Source of the DNA: Manihot esculenta
Lineage: Eukaryota; Streptophyta; Magnoliopsida; Malpighiales; Euphorbiaceae
Direction: 5' to 3'
DNA length: 64,000 nucleotides
NCBI RefSeq assembly: GCF_001659605.2
Contig: NC_035172.2
Span: forward strand, 29,625,342 to 29,689,341
Below, one piece after another: positions 43,633-56,187 of the stretch. The notes under the pieces were generated by a model. It was not told the origin of the DNA, ran no database searches, and was given only the letters and a program-made list of their open reading frames with translations. Every line of letters starts with the position of its first letter. Position 1 is the first letter of the stretch. The position numbers and the translations under genes were made by a program.

Positions 43633-44290
43633 ATTCCTAAGGTACTATGAATTATATATGAATTGTATTTGCTTCTTTAAAGTAACTTTTGCAACAGTGA
43701 TTTGATCGTTTTCAGCAATTTATGTTGCAGGTGGAAGGTTTGAAGGTTTTGGTTGTTGTAGAAGTTATTTTGACAACTAATTTTGGTGCAGTGAGTGATT
43801 GCCAATGTCAGATCAAATTTTTAGCTTTGAGAAAGCAAAGTGTTCCCTATTGATATATTTTCAGGAATAATAATTTGTAGAGGGCAGCTTGCTACATTCC
43901 TTGAGCCACGTTGTTAATCTAATGACTTCGTAGTTTACAGAGGGGGAATGCTAATCAAACAATGCTGAAGTATAATTCTAAATTCAGTCATAAATTGTTC
44001 TTTCTTCAGTTAAAAATGGCAAATTGTGATATATGGGTCATCTGATTATCTTTTGGATCGTGCTCTTGTGATATAGCCATTAAGTCTTTGTATTAGAATT
44101 AGATATTGTTTTCTTAAATAATTTGAATGGTTCATGTGTAAAGTTTTGTACGAAATTTATTTTCATTTCAACTAGCTTCTTAGTCATCTTCCAGTGCACT
44201 TATTGGTCAGTGGGCTTGCAGATGTAGATGATGAAATATCTTTTGGATCTAGTTTGGGCGTTCGAGTTTTATTAGAAAATTTTCGTCTCT
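43633..44290 (+). other. RER1 3' untranslated and downstream region
   Basis: No ORF. It is likely to contain the 3' UTR and polyadenylation region, with AATAATAATTTG-type A/T elements near 43865, but I cannot fix the transcript end. 44080-44240 is repeated in diverged form at 45850-46010. Confidence 0.45.
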
Positions 44291-45740
44291 GAAATTTTTC
44301 TGCAGTTCCTTTACATTTCTAGCCATAATCCAGTATCGACGTCGTTCACCTTAGTAAACGCCGCTCTGCCTATATTTTGTCTATCCTGTCTGAGAGCTAT
44401 TACATCTTCTGGGATTTGGATATATACGTAAATATTTCGGACAGGAAGAGACGTGAGGACTAAAATGGAAGGGGATGAGAGCGAATTAAGAGTTTGGGTT
44501 TTAATGACTAGTGATGTTTTGACTTTTTTTCGGGTGGAAACGCAAGATAATATCACTAATAAATAAGTCTTTAAAGAAATTTTAGTTTTCAAGTGGCTTA
44601 TATGCTCGAGTAATTTCTTTTTATAGATCCTCATGATGTTCATCTTTTAATAGGATTAAGATTTTTTTTAAAGTTCAATTTGGACATGGATTCTAAATTA
44701 TCTTTTTGTAATTTAATATTGGCCTTAGGATTTCGGCCTTTAAGTTGAGTCTTTGGAGGTTCAGCTTTGGGCTTGCGCTCAAATCTCCGAGAGATTTGGT
44801 CCTGGGCTAAGGATTCGGTCCCAATGAATACTAATCCTTGTGGGATGTGGCCTTGGGACTGAATCCCATGAGGATTTGGCCCATGGGTTCGGCACCTTAG
44901 GTGTTGAATCCTCCTCAAAGTGTCGAGTCCTCAAGTCTTGGATTCGGTTCCTTTGTATATTGAATCCATGGGCATTGGTTTCTTTCCTTTCGATCCGTGT
45001 ATTTTTTGGGTTCTATTTCTAAGGAGTATCAATTAGTTTCAAGGAGATCGTGATACCGTTTGAATGATCATAGATCCAAATTACTCCCTCAGTGGGCATA
45101 ATGCATATGGATTTGACTTAAACTTTGCCTTTGCCTTAAACGCCAACGACTTCTCCAATTGAGTGTCAAGCTCAACATCATTTTCGATTTACATGGTTTG
45201 ACCTAGTCGTCTGAGGCTTCTGTATATATCCTTTCCCATCAATTTCTTTTTCTGCATTCTCTACGCATTGATCAACTTCTCTCTATAGTCTACCACATAT
45301 AAAACAATACATACTCAAGAATATGAGGCTTTTCATCAAACAATGCAAATCAAATCCCTCTATTTTTAGTGATCCTTCTCCCTCCTTTTTTGACTCTGTA
45401 GTTTACCACATATAAAACAATACAATACGTACTCAAGAATATGAGGCTTTTCATCAAACAATGCAAATCAAATCCCTCCATTCTTAGTGATCCTTCTCCC
45501 TCCTTCTTTGACGGCTACCTCAAGTGGTGAAAATTTTCCTATTTAAGTTTAAACTTTCTTTTTTCGTCAAAATAATGCAGTTTAACTCTTTTTCTTTTAA
45601 ATACTTTTGTTGGTGTGGCCAAACGGAATAAAAATTATACAGTATCATAAAATTTACTCCGTTTCACAATTATTTTTTTCCTCGCCTCTGATTGATAAAT
45701 TTCTTTCAGTCCCTCATTTTCATATAAAGCTCTTGAATTG
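44291..45740. other. Unclassified sequence between the two downstream copies
   Basis: Contains short, stop-rich frames on the minus strand (44311-44918) with no recognised domain, and a degenerate internal repetition of GGATTCGGTCCC/GAATCC-type sequence (44800-44980). It lies exactly between the duplicated downstream segments, so it may be an old insertion. I cannot name the element or find its ends. Confidence 0.35.
45291..45515 (+). repeat. 113-bp tandem duplication
   Basis: Two head-to-tail copies (45291-45403 and 45404-45515) of a segment starting TACCACATATAAAACAATAC and containing AATATGAGGCTTTTCATC and AGTGATCCTTCTCCCTCC. They differ by a few bases and a 4-bp ATAC/ACGT change. Confidence 0.85.
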
Positions 45741-45849
45741 AAGCTATAATATCTTAAATTGTATCTTGTATATAAAGAAGGCACAGGTTTATTTTGGCAT
45801 TATAACGAGTCTCTTAATTACAATATTGTGTCCTTATGGTGTATCCATA

Positions 45850-46010
45850 AAAATTTTTGCATTAGAATCAGAATTGATGTCTTAAATAATTTGAATGGTT
45901 CATATGTAAAGTTTTACATGAAACTTATGTTCATCTTTGGTAGCTTCTGAGTTTTATATCTTCGTGTGAACTTATTAGTAAGTAGTCTTGCAGATATAGA
46001 CTCAACAAAT
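45850..46010 (+). repeat. Second copy of the RER1 downstream segment
   Basis: Matches 44080-44240 in order: TTGCATTAGAATCAGA versus TTGTATTAGAATTAGA, TCTTAAATAATTTGAATGG, TTCATATGTAAAGTTTTACA, CTTCTGAG and CTTGCAGATATAGA. 46011-46223 has no gene. Confidence 0.7.
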
Positions 46011-46223
46011 ATTATTTGAATATGCAAGCTAAGGCGATTTAGGACATGTTATGCTTTCTAGTACATGGTGGTATTCTTGCAGTGGCAAGGGTGTCATATG
46101 TTTCTGACTAGAAGATCACTTGTAGTGATGGATCTAAGTGGGCTGGCAGAGGCCACCAATCCTTGAAATTTTAATTTTTAAATGAAGATAGGTTAATAAG
46201 AATTTATTTTGAAAGAAATAATA

Positions 46224-48531
46224 TGTAACGACCCGAAAATCGGACCGCTATCGGCGCTAGGATCCAGGTCGGCTTAAGGCCGCCGGGACCCGTAGCAAGC
46301 CTGACATATAACCTGTAAACCTGTTTAATCCCATACATGATCAAGAACATACATACAAATTAAAACTTTTCTTTTACCATACATCCTCTCATACACCAAA
46401 CTCAACCTGTGCATGCACTGAACATAGTCATATTCATAACATTGACCCCTCTGTGGGATCTCATCAATGCCCCAATGGGCGATATATCATATGTTGAGTT
46501 GGCTTTCATAAGCATCATAAAACATCTAAGATCATGTATTAAAAGGATACCTTACACATTGGGTCAAGCACAATCTCTAATCCTCAATATCATTACATTA
46601 CATAACTATTCATAACTTTACATCACTTTACAATTTATCATGTCCACCCTATCTACTACATAGACACGACTTCAATACTCTTGCAGACCTCCTGGTCTAC
46701 CCTGTACCTGCACACCTGGGGGATTAGGGAGAGGGGTGAGCTACTAGAGCCCAGTGAGCAGAATAATAAAACATTTAAAACATATGATAACATGGAATGC
46801 ATCACATCACAGCTAATCACATCAAGGATGAACTTGTCACCAATGGCCCTCTACATAGTCCAACTGTGCCAGAACGTAGAATGGGTCCTGGTCTTTCCCT
46901 TACATGTCATAACATAACAGTCCAACTGTGCCAGAACGTAGAATGGGTCCTGGTCCTTCTCTTACATAGTGCCAGCGAACGTAGAATGGGTCCCACTGGT
47001 CTTACATTCCGTACCGTACATATCACATCATCACATCATAGATCGAGGGCTATGGATCATCCAACATTCATCCACAACAACAACAGTAGAGTATGCAATG
47101 CAACATATTCGTGAATTCTAATGCAACAACCTAATATATCTCATGGCATTCATGATGCGTGAATCATGCTAAGACTGGTTTATTTATTTTAAAGCATAAG
47201 AGTTATTCCACTCACCTCTGGATAGCTCTGACCAGACACTGGGGCAACTGACTCACTGCTGGGGTCCTCGGTTCCTCGGGTCCGAACCTACACAGGTGGA
47301 CTCAAATGAGGGACCAAACATATAAGAACATAACTCTAACTACTCCCCAAAAACCCCCTAGAACATCATGAAACAATCATAGAGAAACATGCAAAGGAAG
47401 GCTGGACAGGGCACTTTCGGCGGCAGGTTCGGCTGCCGAAAGTCCCTCCAGAGCCGAAAGTCAGGCAGGTTCGGCGGCACCTTCGGCGGCCGAAACTCCC
47501 AGACAGAGACGAAACTCATGCATGTTCGGCGGCACTTTCGGCGGCCGAAACTCCCAGACAGAGACGAAAGTCCTCTTTCGGGGGCAAGCTTCGGCAGCCG
47601 AAAGGCTTGCCTCCCAGGCAGGTTCGGCGGCCGAAAGTCCTTCGGCTGCCGAACCTGGTTTCTGCCAAATGGCAGAAACTTGGTTCCTCATGCATTTTTT
47701 TGCCCCCCAAAACCATTCAACATGCATTTCTCCAAATCTACAACATACATACTCAAACATACAAGTTCCTAGGGGTATCAAACTATTTTAAACCCCATCT
47801 ACAACACATCAACATACCAACATTGCTCAAGAACACACATTATACCCATAAACCTAACCATGAGCTAAACATGCATTCTACCCCATAGATCTACTTAAAA
47901 CTTACTTAAAACATGCCATAAGCTCAAGATCGGCCCTTACCTCTTGAAGATCGAGAGGTGAACGACCCTAGCTCGGAAAATGGGAGAGAGAGAGTTCCTT
48001 GAACCTCCAAGCTCCAAAACTTGCTCAAAATCTTCAAAATAAGGGTAAAACTAATGAAAATCGAGAAAGATTTGAAGGAAAGAACTCAAAATCGGCGAGG
48101 GATGGCGGAGAGCTCACCTTGGCTGAAAATGGGGAGAAAAGCTCGCCCGTTTTCGGCTAAGGGACCCCTTTATAGGTGGCTGGCCAGGCCACGTTCGGGA
48201 GCCGAAAGTGCCTCCACATGCATGCCATGTTCGGCGGCCGAACATGAGGTTTGGCGGCCGAACCTGGACTTCCCTCACTTATGCTTTCGGGGGCCTAAGG
48301 CACACCCAAAACGCATGCATGTTCGGCGGCCGAACTTGAGGTTCGGCGGCCGAACCTGAGTTTTCCTCCAAGGTTGTTTTCATGCAAAAACTCATTTCCT
48401 TTTTACTTAAAACCATGAAATACATTAAAACATTTTATGAAAACATGTTTCTACCCTACTAGAGGCTTCCGACATCCGGGATTCCACCGGACGGTAGGAA
48501 TTCCGATACCGGAGTCTAGCCGGGTATTACA
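46224..48531 (-). repeat. Tek2 3' LTR
   Basis: TGTAACGACCCG...CCGGGTATTACA on the plus strand. Palindrome clusters lie at 47417-47660 and 48190-48360, and the threefold ACGTAGAATGGGTCC repeat at about 46875-46995. Only scattered differences from the 5' LTR are visible by eye. Confidence 0.95.
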
Positions 48532-48544
48532 TTCTCCCCCCTTA
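48532..48544 (-). other. Tek2 polypurine tract
   Basis: On the minus strand AAGGGGGGAGAA, adjacent to the 3' LTR. Confidence 0.88.
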
Positions 48545-48637
48545 AGAACATTCGTCCCCGAATGTTCCTCAACTAGCACAAGCATAGCAATCAACATAAC
48601 ATACATACATAGCACATAAACACGTAGAGATCTAACC

Positions 48638-51453
48638 TTAAAAGAGATGAGGGTACTGCTGGAGCATAGACTCCCGTGTCTCCCAAGTGCATTCTTCCAA
48701 ATTGTGGTGGTTCCACAGGACTTTCACCATCGAGATTTCCTTGTTTCTCAGCTTCCTGATCTGGGTGTCTATGATCCGTACTGGCTGCTCAACATAAGTG
48801 AGATCTTCTTGGATCTCCACATCAGGCTCACTAAGAACCTTGCCCGGATCTGACACAAACTTCCTCAACATGGAAACATGAAAAACCGGATGGATTCTTT
48901 CCATTGAAGCAGGTAAATCCAGCTTGTACAACACATTCCTAATCTTTTGCAAGATTTCAAAGGGTCGGATGTATCGTGGGGCTAGTTTACCTTTCTTCCC
49001 AAAGCGAACCACTCCTTTCATAGGAGACACCTTGAGCAATACCAGATCCCCCTCCTGAAACTCTACTTGCCTTCTGCGAATGTCTGCATAACTCTTCTGT
49101 CTGCTTGCAGCAGTCTTGATCCTTTCTCTGATTATGGGTACCACCCTACTGGTGATCTCTACTAGCTCAGACCCTGCCAAGGCCTTTTCTCCAACCTCTT
49201 CCCAGCAAACAGATGATCTGCACTTCCTCCCATACAAAGCTTCATATGGAGCCATCCCGATGCTAGCATGATGGCTGTTATTGTAGGCAAACTCCACTAA
49301 AGGTAGATGCTGCCTCCAAGAACTGCCAAAGTCCAGCACACACATTCTGAGCATATCCTCTATTGTCTGGATGGTCCTTTCTGATTGTCCGTCCGTCTGT
49401 GGATGGAAAGCAGTGCTAAAATCCAACCTGGTACCCATGGCATTCTGCAGACTCCGCCAAAACCTAGAGGTGAATTGGGGCCCTCTATCGGACACTATTG
49501 AAACAGGAACCCCATGCAGCCTGACGATCTCATTAACATACACCTGCGCCAACTTGTCCACAGAATAGCCACTCCTGACAGGGATGAAGTGAGCAGATTT
49601 GGTGAGTCTGTCCATAATCACCCATAGGGAGTCCAATCTGTTGGACGTCACCGGTAACCCCACTACGAAGTCCATATCTATATTCTCCCATTTTCACTCT
49701 GGAATAGGTAGCGGGTTAAGCATTCCAGCCGGCTTCTGATGTTCCAGCTTCACCCTCTGACACACTTCGCAGGCTGACACAAACTGTGCCACTTCTCTCT
49801 TCATGGCTGGCCACCAATAAACTTTCTTCAAGTCTCGGTACATTTTGGTGGCTCCGGGGGGAACGCTGTATCTTGCATTATAAGCATCTCTCATAATGTC
49901 TCCCTTTAACCCTATGTCATCTGGTACACACAATCTGCTCCCATAGCGGAGGATCCCCTTGCTGTCAAATCTGAACTCACTATCCTTGCCTGACTGAACA
50001 GTCCTGGCAATCTTCACTAACTCTGGGTCCTCATGTTGTTTCTGAGCCACCTGCTCCAGAAAGACGGGTGCCATTCTCATTTGGGCAACTAAAGCACCTG
50101 TACCAGACAACTCCAACTGTAGACCTTCCTCAATGAGCTTGTAAAACTCCTTCACCACTGGTCTCCTCTCTGCCGATATGTGGGATAAACTGCCGAGTGA
50201 TTTCCGGCTTAAGGCATCTGCCACTACATTCGCCTTACCCGGATGGTACTGAATCTTGCAATCATAGTCACTCAGCAGCTCTACCATCTTCTCTGTCTCA
50301 AGTTCAAATCTCTTTGACTCAGGATGTACTGCAGGCTTTTATGATCTGTGAAGATCTCACATTTAACCCCATAGAGGTAGTGCCTCCACATCTTGAGTGC
50401 AAAGATTACTACTGCCATCTCCAGGTCATGTGTGGGGTAATTCAACTCATGCTTCTTTAGCTGTCTAGAAGCATAAGCAATCACCCTTTCGTTCTGCATT
50501 AGCACACAACCCAGTCCCACACGGGATGTATCACAATAGACTGAAAAGCCTTCATTACTAGATGGCAGAGCTAACACTGGTGTCGAAGTCAACCTCTTCT
50601 TGAGTTCCTCAAAGCTTTCTTCACACTGGTCGGTTCACACAAACCTCTGGTTCTTCCTGGTCAATCTGGTCAGAGGAGCTGCAATCTTTGAGAAGTTCTG
50701 GACGAACCTCCTGTAGTAACCTGCCAAACCCAAGAAACTTCTAATCTCTGTCACTGAAGTGGGTCTAGGCCAGTTAGCCACAGCTTCTACCTTCTTGGGG
50801 TCCACCTCTATTCCATTTTCTGACACTACATGCCCCAAAAATGAAATGCTCCTCAGCCAGAACTCACACTTAGAGAACTTGGCATACAAGCCATGTTCCC
50901 TCAAGGTCTGCAGAACCAACCTCAGATGATGGGCATGCTCCTCTGCGTTCCTGGAATACACTAAGATATCATCTATGAAGACAATAACAAAGTGATCCAG
51001 GTATTGGCTAAACACTCTGTTCATGAGATCCATGAATGCTGCAGGGGCGTTGGTTAACCCGAACGGCATTACAAGAAACTCAAAATGCCCATATCTAGTT
51101 CTGAAAGCTGTCTTTGGCACATCCTCTTCTCTAATCCTCAGCTGATGGTACCCGGACCTCAGATCTATTTTGGAAAAACAACCCGCTCCTGCTAGCTGGT
51201 CGAATAGATCATCGATCCTTGGCAGAGGGTACCTATTCTTGGTAGTGACTTTGTTCAACTGCCTGTAGTCGATACAAAGTCTAAGGGATCCATCCTTTTT
51301 TCTCACAAACAAGACTGGAGCACCCCAAGGTGAGGTACTTTGTCGGATGAAGCCCTTTTCTACCAGCTCTTGCAGCTGTTCTTTCAATTCCTTCAACTCA
51401 GCTGGAGCCATCCTGTAGGGAGGAATAGAGATCGGTCTAGTTCCAGGCATCAA
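48638..51453 (-). pseudogene. Tek2 RT-RNase H-integrase-chromodomain (three lesions)
   Basis: RT 51453-50635 is complete over its core ([38 protein letters not shown]) and stops at TGA 50635-50637, where Tek1 has Trp. RNase H 50592-50281 continues in phase ([31 protein letters not shown]). One base is missing in a G run near 50284, so the rest shifts frame. 50287-49694 has ADALSRKS and the integrase zinc domain (CEVCQRVK), ending in TGA at 49694-49696, again Trp in Tek1. 49675-48638 has the integrase core ([23 protein letters not shown]) and chromodomain-like [16 protein letters not shown]. Confidence 0.93.
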
Positions 51454-51516
51454 TTCAATTTCAAACTCTATCTCCCTAGCAGGTGGTTGTCCTGGAAGCT
51501 CCTCTGGAAAAACATC

Positions 51517-53649
51517 CTAAAATTCTCTGACAACTGGCACTGAGGCTGGCTCTCTGACCTGACTAACTAGCTCTCTCACATGAGCCAAATACCCCTGACA
51601 TCCCTTCCTAAGCAACCTACGAGCCTGAAGAGCTGATATCAGATCTCTAGGTGTACCCCTCTTGTCTCCTCTGAAGACGACCTCTGACTCGTTCTGATCT
51701 CTGAACCTGACTACCTTGTCTCTGTAGTCCAAGGTAGCACCATGGGTAGATAGCCAATCCATCCCTAGAATGACGTCAAAGTCTGTCAAATCTAGAACCA
51801 TAAGGTCGGCGGAGAGGCATCTTCCCTCAACAAAAACTGGACTGTACTGGCAGACTGACTCTGCCACTGACGGGTCACACTTAGGTCCACTGACCCATAG
51901 GGGACACTCTAACCCAGAGACTATCAGACCCAACCTCTTAACGGCCCTCGGAGCAATAAAAGAATGAGATGCACCCGGGTCCATTAATGCATACACATCA
52001 GAACACCCAATGATGAGATTATCTGACACCACGGTGTTGGATGTGTTAGCCTCCTGCTGTGTCATGGTGAAGATCCTGGCTGGAGCTGATGGACCTTCAC
52101 CTCGAGAACCAGAAGAAGAGGCTGCCCCTCTCCCTCTACCTCTGCCACTGCCCTGAGTTGTGGCTGGAGCTGCTGGCTGTGCCACACTACCAGAAGCTGT
52201 CTGCTGAGGCTGGCCCATAAAAGGTGCTCTAGGACACTCCCGAGCCATGTGTCCCTCCTGTCCACATCTGAAACATGCATTAGTCCCAGCCCGACACATT
52301 CCCTTGTGTGGCCTCCCACACCTTAGGCATTCTGTACCATCTGAACCTGAGCTCGAGCCACCGCCTAATCCCAGACCGGATTTCAACTTACTCCAAAACT
52401 TGTTCTTCTTCGGCTTCTTGGTGGTGTTATTCCACCTATTGCTACCTGAGCTCTGAGAAGAGGGACCTGGCCCTCCTCTGCCTGGGGTCTTAACCCCTGA
52501 AGACTGGGTCACTGACTGCTTCACTGACCCCTCAACTATAGCACTCGCCTCCATCCTTCGAGCCATATCCACCACAGTGTGGAAACTTTCCCTCTCAACT
52601 GACTGAATCAAAGAGGAGTACCTAGAATGCAGCTTCATAACATATCTCTTGGCCTTCTTCGTATCTGTATCTAGAGCTTGCCCAGAAAAAGGCAATAGCT
52701 CCAAGAATTTATCCGTGTACTCCTCTATACTCATGTGTTCTGTCTGCCTCAGCTGCTCAAACTCAATCATCTTCAGTTCTCTGGAACTGTCTGGAAAAGC
52801 CCATCCAGCGAACTCATTTGCAAATTCCTCCCATGTCATACCGTCTAGTCTTGGGTCCATATAACACTTGAACCATTCCCGTGCCTTTGTGCACTTTAAA
52901 GTGAACCCTGCCATCTGAATGGCCCTGCTGTCATTTGCCCCTAGCTCATCAGTTATCGTCTTCACTACTCTTAGGTACTCAAAGGGATCATCCCCTGACT
53001 TGTATTTAGGAGCATCCAGCTTAAGGTAATCTGTCATCTTCACTTTGCTCCCACTGGCTGAGCTAGGTCTAGGAGGTTGAGTAACTGGGGCTTCTGGTTC
53101 TGTAGGTGGTGGAGGTGGGGGTGCAGCATTCCCCGAGGTGGGGTTTGCCGGGTTAGGATAGAAGGGTGAGGGTGGATAAGCTGGGTACTGTGTGTAAGGT
53201 GGATAGAAAGGTGGATAAGGCATGTAGGTAGGGTAGGGGTTAAAACTGGAGTAATCCGATGTGCCTCCCATCGGATACCCTGAACCCTGTGGGAAGGGTG
53301 GATAATGGGGTGGAAAACCATACCCCGAGGCCTGAGCGCCTCCCTGTGACTCCCCTGTCCCTTCTTCTGCCATGCTGACATCCAGATTCCCATCCCTCCT
53401 CTGATCCTCTTCCATAACCTCCCTCACATCTGATGAACTTCCTCCTCTATCTGTCCTCCTTCTGCTAGCATCAAAAGACCTTCTAGGGTCCCTTGACACT
53501 CTTTCTCTTTTTGCTCTACATGACATTGCCCTAGGCAATGCAGGAGGACGGGCGCTCGTGCCCTCATCCTCAGGTGGTACTCCAGTCAATCTTGCAGATC
53601 GAAGGGTTCCTCTCATCCTGTTTTCTGAAAAACAGTACACATCACACAA
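51517..53649 (-). CDS. Tek2 gag-protease ORF
   Basis: 710 codons, uninterrupted. The likely start is MRGT at 53614-53616, conserved with Tek1. A Pro/Tyr-rich segment (about residues 120-170) precedes the gag core (KMTDYLKLDAPKYKSGDDPF, then FANEFAGWAFPDSSRELKM). There are two Cys/His clusters: CLRCGRPHKGMC and the CCHC knuckle [14 protein letters not shown]. The protease has DPGASHSFI and [13 protein letters not shown]. The frame closes at TAG 51517-51519 in VREF, where Tek1 reads Leu and continues into RT. This could be a lesion rather than a natural gag-pol boundary, since RT continues in the same phase. Confidence 0.93.
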   Translation of the reverse strand: MCDVYCFSENRMRGTLRSARLTGVPPEDEGTSARPPALPRAMSCRAKRERVSRDPRRSFDASRRRTDRGGSSSDVREVMEEDQRRDGNLDVSMAEEGTGESQGGAQASGYGFPPHYPPFPQGSGYPMGGTSDYSSFNPYPTYMPYPPFYPPYTQYPAYPPSPFYPNPANPTSGNAAPPPPPPTEPEAPVTQPPRPSSASGSKVKMTDYLKLDAPKYKSGDDPFEYLRVVKTITDELGANDSRAIQMAGFTLKCTKAREWFKCYMDPRLDGMTWEEFANEFAGWAFPDSSRELKMIEFEQLRQTEHMSIEEYTDKFLELLPFSGQALDTDTKKAKRYVMKLHSRYSSLIQSVERESFHTVVDMARRMEASAIVEGSVKQSVTQSSGVKTPGRGGPGPSSQSSGSNRWNNTTKKPKKNKFWSKLKSGLGLGGGSSSGSDGTECLRCGRPHKGMCRAGTNACFRCGQEGHMARECPRAPFMGQPQQTASGSVAQPAAPATTQGSGRGRGRGAASSSGSRGEGPSAPARIFTMTQQEANTSNTVVSDNLIIGCSDVYALMDPGASHSFIAPRAVKRLGLIVSGLECPLWVSGPKCDPSVAESVCQYSPVFVEGRCLSADLMVLDLTDFDVILGMDWLSTHGATLDYRDKVVRFRDQNESEVVFRGDKRGTPRDLISALQARRLLRKGCQGYLAHVRELVSQVREPASVPVVREF

Positions 53650-53870
53650 ACATTAGCATCGTATGGTTCATGTGGAAACACATGAACCCGCATCACATAT
53701 ATATCATTCATATCATAGCATTAATGCACATGTATATAATCATGGCATTTCACATCATCATACAAGACAGGACTCAACATCCTATCCTAGTGGACATGAT
53801 CTTCCTATTGTGCTTGACCTTCTAGAACATCTATGAGCCCGACACTCTAGGTCTGATCCTATGAACCTAG

Positions 53871-53883
53871 GGCTCTGATACCA
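53871..53883 (-). other. Tek2 primer binding site (tRNA-Met)
   Basis: GGCTCTGATACCA on the plus strand, which is TGGTATCAGAGCC as read in the element, three bases inside the 5' LTR. Confidence 0.92.
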
Positions 53884-53886
53884 TTC

Positions 53887-56182
53887 TGTAACGACCCGAA
53901 AATCGGACCACTACCGGCGCTAGGATCCAGGTCGGCTTAAGGCCGCCGGGACCCATAGCAAGCCTGACATATAACCTGTAAACCTATTTAATCCCATACA
54001 TGATCAAGAACATACATACAAATTAAAACTTTTCTTTTACCATACATCCTCTCATACACCAAACTCAACCTGTGATGCACTGAACATAGTTATATTCATA
54101 ACATTGACCCCTTTGTGGGATCTCATCAATGCCCCAATGGGCGATATATCATATGTTGAGTTGGCTTTCATAAGCATCATAAAACATCTAAGATCATGTA
54201 TTAAAAGGGATACCTTACACATTGGGTCAAGCACAATCTCTAATCCTCAATATCATTACATTACATAACTATTCATAACTTTACATCACTTTACAATTTA
54301 TCATGTCCACCCTATCTACTACATAGACACGACTTCAATACTCTTGCAGACCTCCTGGTCTACCCTGTACCTGCACACCTGGGGGATTAGGGAGAGGGGT
54401 GAGCTACTAGAGCCCAGTGAGCAGAATAATAAAACATTTAAAACATATGATAACATGGAATGCATCACATCACAGCTAATCACATCAAGGATGAACTTGT
54501 CACCAATGGCCCTCTACATAGTCCAACTGTGCCAGAACGTAGAATGGGTCCTGGTCTTTCCCTTACATGTCATAACATAACAGTCCAACTGTGCCAGAAC
54601 GTAGAATGGGTCCTGGTCCTTCTCTTACATAGTGCCAGCGAACGTAGAATGGGTCCCACTGGTCTTACATTCCGTACCGTACATATCACATCATCACATC
54701 ATAGATCGAGGGCTATGGATCATCCAACATTCATCCACAACAACAACAGTAGAGTATGCAATGCAACATATTCGTGAATTCTAATGCAACAACCTAATAT
54801 ATCTCATGGCATTCATGATGCGTGAATCATGCTAAGACTGGTTTATTTATTTTAAAGCATAAGAGTTATTCCACTCACCTCTGGATAGCTCTGACCAGAC
54901 ACTGGGGCAACTGACTCACTGCTGGGGTCCTCGGTTCCTCGGGTCCGAACCTACACAGGTGGACTCAAATGAGGGACCAAACATATAAGAACATAACTCT
55001 AACTACTCCCCAAAAACCCCCTAGAACATCATGAAACAATCATAGAGAAACATGCAAAGGAAGGCTGGACAGGGCACTTTCGGCGGCAGGTTCGGCTGCC
55101 GAAAGTCCCTCCAGAGCCGAAAGTCAGGCAGGTTCGGCGGCACCTTCGGCGGCCGAAACTCCCAGACAGAGATGAAACTCATGCATGTTCGGCGGCACTT
55201 TCGGCGGTCGAAACTCCCAGACAGAGACGAAAGTCCTCTTTCGGGGGCAGGCTTCGGCAGCCGAAAGGCTTGCCTCCCAGGCAGGTTCGGCGGCCGAAAG
55301 TCCTTCGGCTGCCGAACCTGGTTTCTGCCAAATGGCAGAAACTTGGTTCCTCATGCATTTTTTTGCCTCCCAAAACCATTCAACATGCATTTCTCCAAAT
55401 CTACAACATACATACTCAAACATACAAGTTCCTAGGGGTATCAAACTATTTTAAACCCCATCTACAACACATCAACATACCAACATTGCTCAAGAACACA
55501 CATTATACCCATAAACCTAACCATGAGCTAAACATGTATTCTACCCTATAGATCTACTTAAAACTTACTTAAAACATGCCATAAGCTCAAGATCGGCCCT
55601 TACCTCTTGAAGATCGAGAGGTGAACGACCCTAGCTCGGAAAATGGAAGAGAGAGAGTTCCTTGAACCTCCAAGCTCCAAAACTTGCTCAAATGCTCAAA
55701 ATCTTCAAAATAAGGGTAAAACTAATGAAAATCGAGAAAGATTTGAAGGAAAGAACTCAAAACCAGCGAGGGATGGCGGAGAGCTCACCTTGGCCGAAAA
55801 TGGGGAGAAATGCTTGCCCGTTTTCGGCTAAGGGACCCCTTTATAGGTGGCTGGCCAGGCCACGTTCGGGAGCCGAAAGTGCCTCCGCATGCATGCCATG
55901 TTCGGCGGCCGAACATGAGGTTCGGTGGCCGAACCTGGACTTCCCTCACTTATGCTTTCGGGGGCCTAAGGCACACCCGAAACGCATGCATATTCGGCGG
56001 CCGAACCTGAGTTTTCCTCTAAGGTTGTTTTCATGCAAAAACTCATTTCCTTTTTACTTAAAACCATGAAATACATTAAAACGTTTTATGAAAACATGTT
56101 TTTGCCCTACTAGAGGCTTCCGACATCCGGGATTCCACCGGACGGTAGGAATTCCGATACCGAAGTCTAGCCGGGTATTACA
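53887..56182 (-). repeat. Tek2 5' LTR
   Basis: 2296 bp. Palindrome clusters at 55080-55325 and 55863-56005; inverted TATA block (CCTTTATAGG) near 55838-55847; threefold ACGTAGAATGGGTCC repeat near 54537-54655. Open frames over the clusters are repeat translations. Confidence 0.95.
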
Positions 56183-56187
56183 TAATA

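Larger units (their letters stand above)
46224..56182 (-). mobile_element. Tek2: full-length Tekay/Del-like chromovirus, minus strand
   Basis: 9959 bp with a perfect TSD TAATA (46219-46223 and 56183-56187). 3' LTR 46224-48531 (2308 bp), 5' LTR 53887-56182 (2296 bp), tRNA-Met primer site, gag-pol frame and polypurine tract are present. It is the same family as Tek1: the encoded proteins are similar across the whole length and domain order is identical. It carries four disabling changes in pol. The sequence on both sides (46011-46218 and 56188-56540) has no gene. Confidence 0.97.

Noticed and set aside
44311..44918. Two minus-strand ORFs as host genes
   Set aside because: Short, without domain, start context or intron signals, and in a repetitive AT-rich block.
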